Source: Cyanobacteria bacterium SBLK
GTDB taxonomy: Bacteria; Cyanobacteriota; Cyanobacteriia; Cyanobacteriales; Spirulinaceae
Assembly (NCBI GenBank): GCA_017746715.1
Contig: JAGHZQ010000082.1
Location: forward strand, 1 to 64,000
Direction: 5' to 3'
Length of the DNA stretch: 64,000 nt
The notes beneath the pieces were generated by a model. The model ran no database searches, had not been told where the DNA came from, and worked only from the letters and a program-made list of their open reading frames with translations. How positions within the stretch are numbered: the stretch's first letter is position 1; each line of letters begins with the position of its first letter. Shown here piece by piece: positions 62,967 through 64,000 of this stretch. Position numbers and translations under genes: made by a program.

Positions 62967-63567
62967 GTCAAGTAAAAAATTAAAATTAACCAAAGCCGAA
63001 CAAACCGCTCGCACGCGACGCGCCATTCTCGATCGCGCCCGAGAGCTTTTCATGACCAAAGGCTATGGGGCAACGGGAACCGAAGAGATCATTGCAGATT
63101 TAGGAATTACGCGAGGGGCGCTTTATCATCAGTTTGGCAGCAAACAGGGAGTATTTCGGGCAGTCATCGAAGAAGCCTATCAGGAAATCGCGCGCTATAT
63201 CGAAACCCAAGCGATGCAAGTCGAAGAGCCTTGGGAGCGCCTCATGGGAGGAAGCCATGCGTTTCTAGAGATTGCTCATCGCGAGGATATTCGCCGCTTG
63301 GTTTTTATTGAAGCGCCTGCCATGTTGGATGCAGACACTTTGGCCCAATGCGATCGCCAGTATGGGTATGGTTTATTAGTGCAGGCAATACAGGCGGTTG
63401 TCGATGCGGGGGAGTTAGAAGTCCCCGATGTAGAAGGATTTACCATGATGATTAACGGAGCATTAGAGTATCTCGCCAATTGGATTATGCAAATCGACTC
63501 TCCAGAGCGCTTAGAAATGGCAAAGACTTTAACGACGCAACTTTTAACCCTCTATCGGAAACCCTAG
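62965..63567 (+). CDS. TetR-family transcriptional regulator
   Basis: From ATG 62965 this has 200 residues, MSSKKLKLTKAEQTARTRRA. The TetR_N helix-turn-helix (about 13-60) has GYGATGTEEIIADLGITRGA and LYHQFGSKQGVFRAV, which is strongly typical. The C-terminal ligand/dimer domain is variable (about 75-190). It very likely represses itself and the divergent GNAT gene through the palindromes at 62919-62966. The effector is unknown. Upstream in-frame extension (62644) runs through the GNAT coding region and is rejected. Confidence 0.94.
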   Translation: MSSKKLKLTKAEQTARTRRAILDRARELFMTKGYGATGTEEIIADLGITRGALYHQFGSKQGVFRAVIEEAYQEIARYIETQAMQVEEPWERLMGGSHAFLEIAHREDIRRLVFIEAPAMLDADTLAQCDRQYGYGLLVQAIQAVVDAGELEVPDVEGFTMMINGALEYLANWIMQIDSPERLEMAKTLTTQLLTLYRKP

Positions 63568-63685
63568 TCCTATTGATTTTGGGACGATCGCCCCAAAGGA
63601 TTCGTGACTTTCACCCCATCTCATCTCGATAGTGCCTTGCCTAAGATTGAGATAACAAACAACAACATTCACAAGGTTCAACGTC

Positions 63686-64000
63686 ATGAAATTCAAGTCT
63701 CTTCTCGTTTTGGTCGGCACGATCGCTTCTATCTCCTTGGCATCGGCTCTCCCCGCTAGCGCTGAGTTTGGAAAGGGAGGCAAGCATCAAGAACTCGTTT
63801 CCGCTCTGGGATTAACCGAAGCGCAACAATCTCAACTTTCCGAACTCCGGGAAGATATGCGATCGCAAATGGATAATATTCTCACCAGCGAACAAAAAGC
63901 GGCGATGCAAAATGCTCGTTCTGAGGGTCGTCGTCCGGGACGGGGTACGCTCAATTTAACCGAAGATCAACGCGAACAAATGCGATCGATCCGCCAAGAC
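63686..64000 (+). CDS. Spy/CpxP-like periplasmic protein (partial)
   Basis: The gene begins at ATG 63686 (AAGG upstream) and runs off the window after 105 codons. A signal peptide (about 1-27, ending ALPASA) is followed by two LTxxQ motifs (LGLTEAQQSQL and LNLTEDQREQM), the mark of the Spy/CpxP LTXXQ family of periplasmic chaperone or metal-stress proteins. The helical DMRSQMDNILTSEQKAAM lies between them. The C-terminal end is not visible. Confidence 0.85.
   Translation, partial: MKFKSLLVLVGTIASISLASALPASAEFGKGGKHQELVSALGLTEAQQSQLSELREDMRSQMDNILTSEQKAAMQNARSEGRRPGRGTLNLTEDQREQMRSIRQD

Noticed and set aside
63544..63783. Minus-strand ORF over the Spy-like gene start
   Set aside because: It is the complement of a signal-peptide gene with a good start; no family pattern.

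Overview
The window is cyanobacterial chromosome. It carries photosystem I genes (psaL-psaI, psaE), a phycobilisome rod-core linker (cpcG), plastocyanin (petE), a Psb32-type TPM protein, dense GCGATCGC (HIP1) octamers and heptamer tandem repeats of the kind known from filamentous and unicellular cyanobacteria. The species cannot be named from sequence alone. Coding density is ordinary, with many short one- or two-gene transcription units on both strands.

Layout. 1-2464: 5' part of a CheA/PilL-like histidine kinase on the minus strand (Hpt domain plus a long acidic repeat region), cut by the window edge. 2.7-9.7 kb: psaL-psaI, a cell-wall amidase, psb32, cpcG (TTG start), an RluD-type pseudouridine synthase, small proteins and a DUF2227 protein. 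9706-9778: tRNA-Val(UAC). 10.2-15.8 kb: RND efflux set (adaptor, cyclase-family enzyme, pump) behind strong dyads. 16-20.4 kb: TPR protein with a broken protease remnant, methyltransferase, glycosyltransferase, secreted pentapeptide protein. 20.5-25 kb: membrane GTPase, small membrane protein, mutM-psaE, DUF6391. 25.1-28.4 kb: unknown protein, petE, metK (TTG start). 28.4-32.1 kb: small conserved genes and an SpkB-like kinase. 32.5-36.7 kb: pheT and an MscS channel. 37.2-38.9 kb: AT-rich island with an acetyltransferase-like/membrane-protein pair and a possible HEPN protein. 39-47.6 kb: ABC exporter, VOC protein, GNAT, and two tandem paralogues fusing a Ser/Thr kinase, a NACHT NTPase and a multi-pass membrane tail, then a TerB-like protein. 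47.6-55.2 kb: AtzG/AtzE-like amidase pair, unknown protein, DUF362 protein, PEP-CTERM protein, sugar aminotransferase. 55.3-62.1 kb: CbiG-CobJ fusion coupled to an alpha/alpha-toroid protein, DUF2235 hydrolase, POTRA-less Omp85 barrel. 62.2-64 kb: GNAT and TetR genes sharing an operator region, and the start of a Spy/CpxP-like protein that runs off the window.

The parts most worth following are the tandem kinase-NACHT-membrane proteins (plausible STAND-type sensing or defence proteins), the AT-rich island just upstream of them, the motif-repeat linker of the CheA-like protein, and the dispersed repeats that have entered coding sequence or generate false upstream start codons. Several genes begin with TTG or GTG (cpcG, metK, the ABC exporter, mutM, the amidase), so ATG-only calls would be wrong here.
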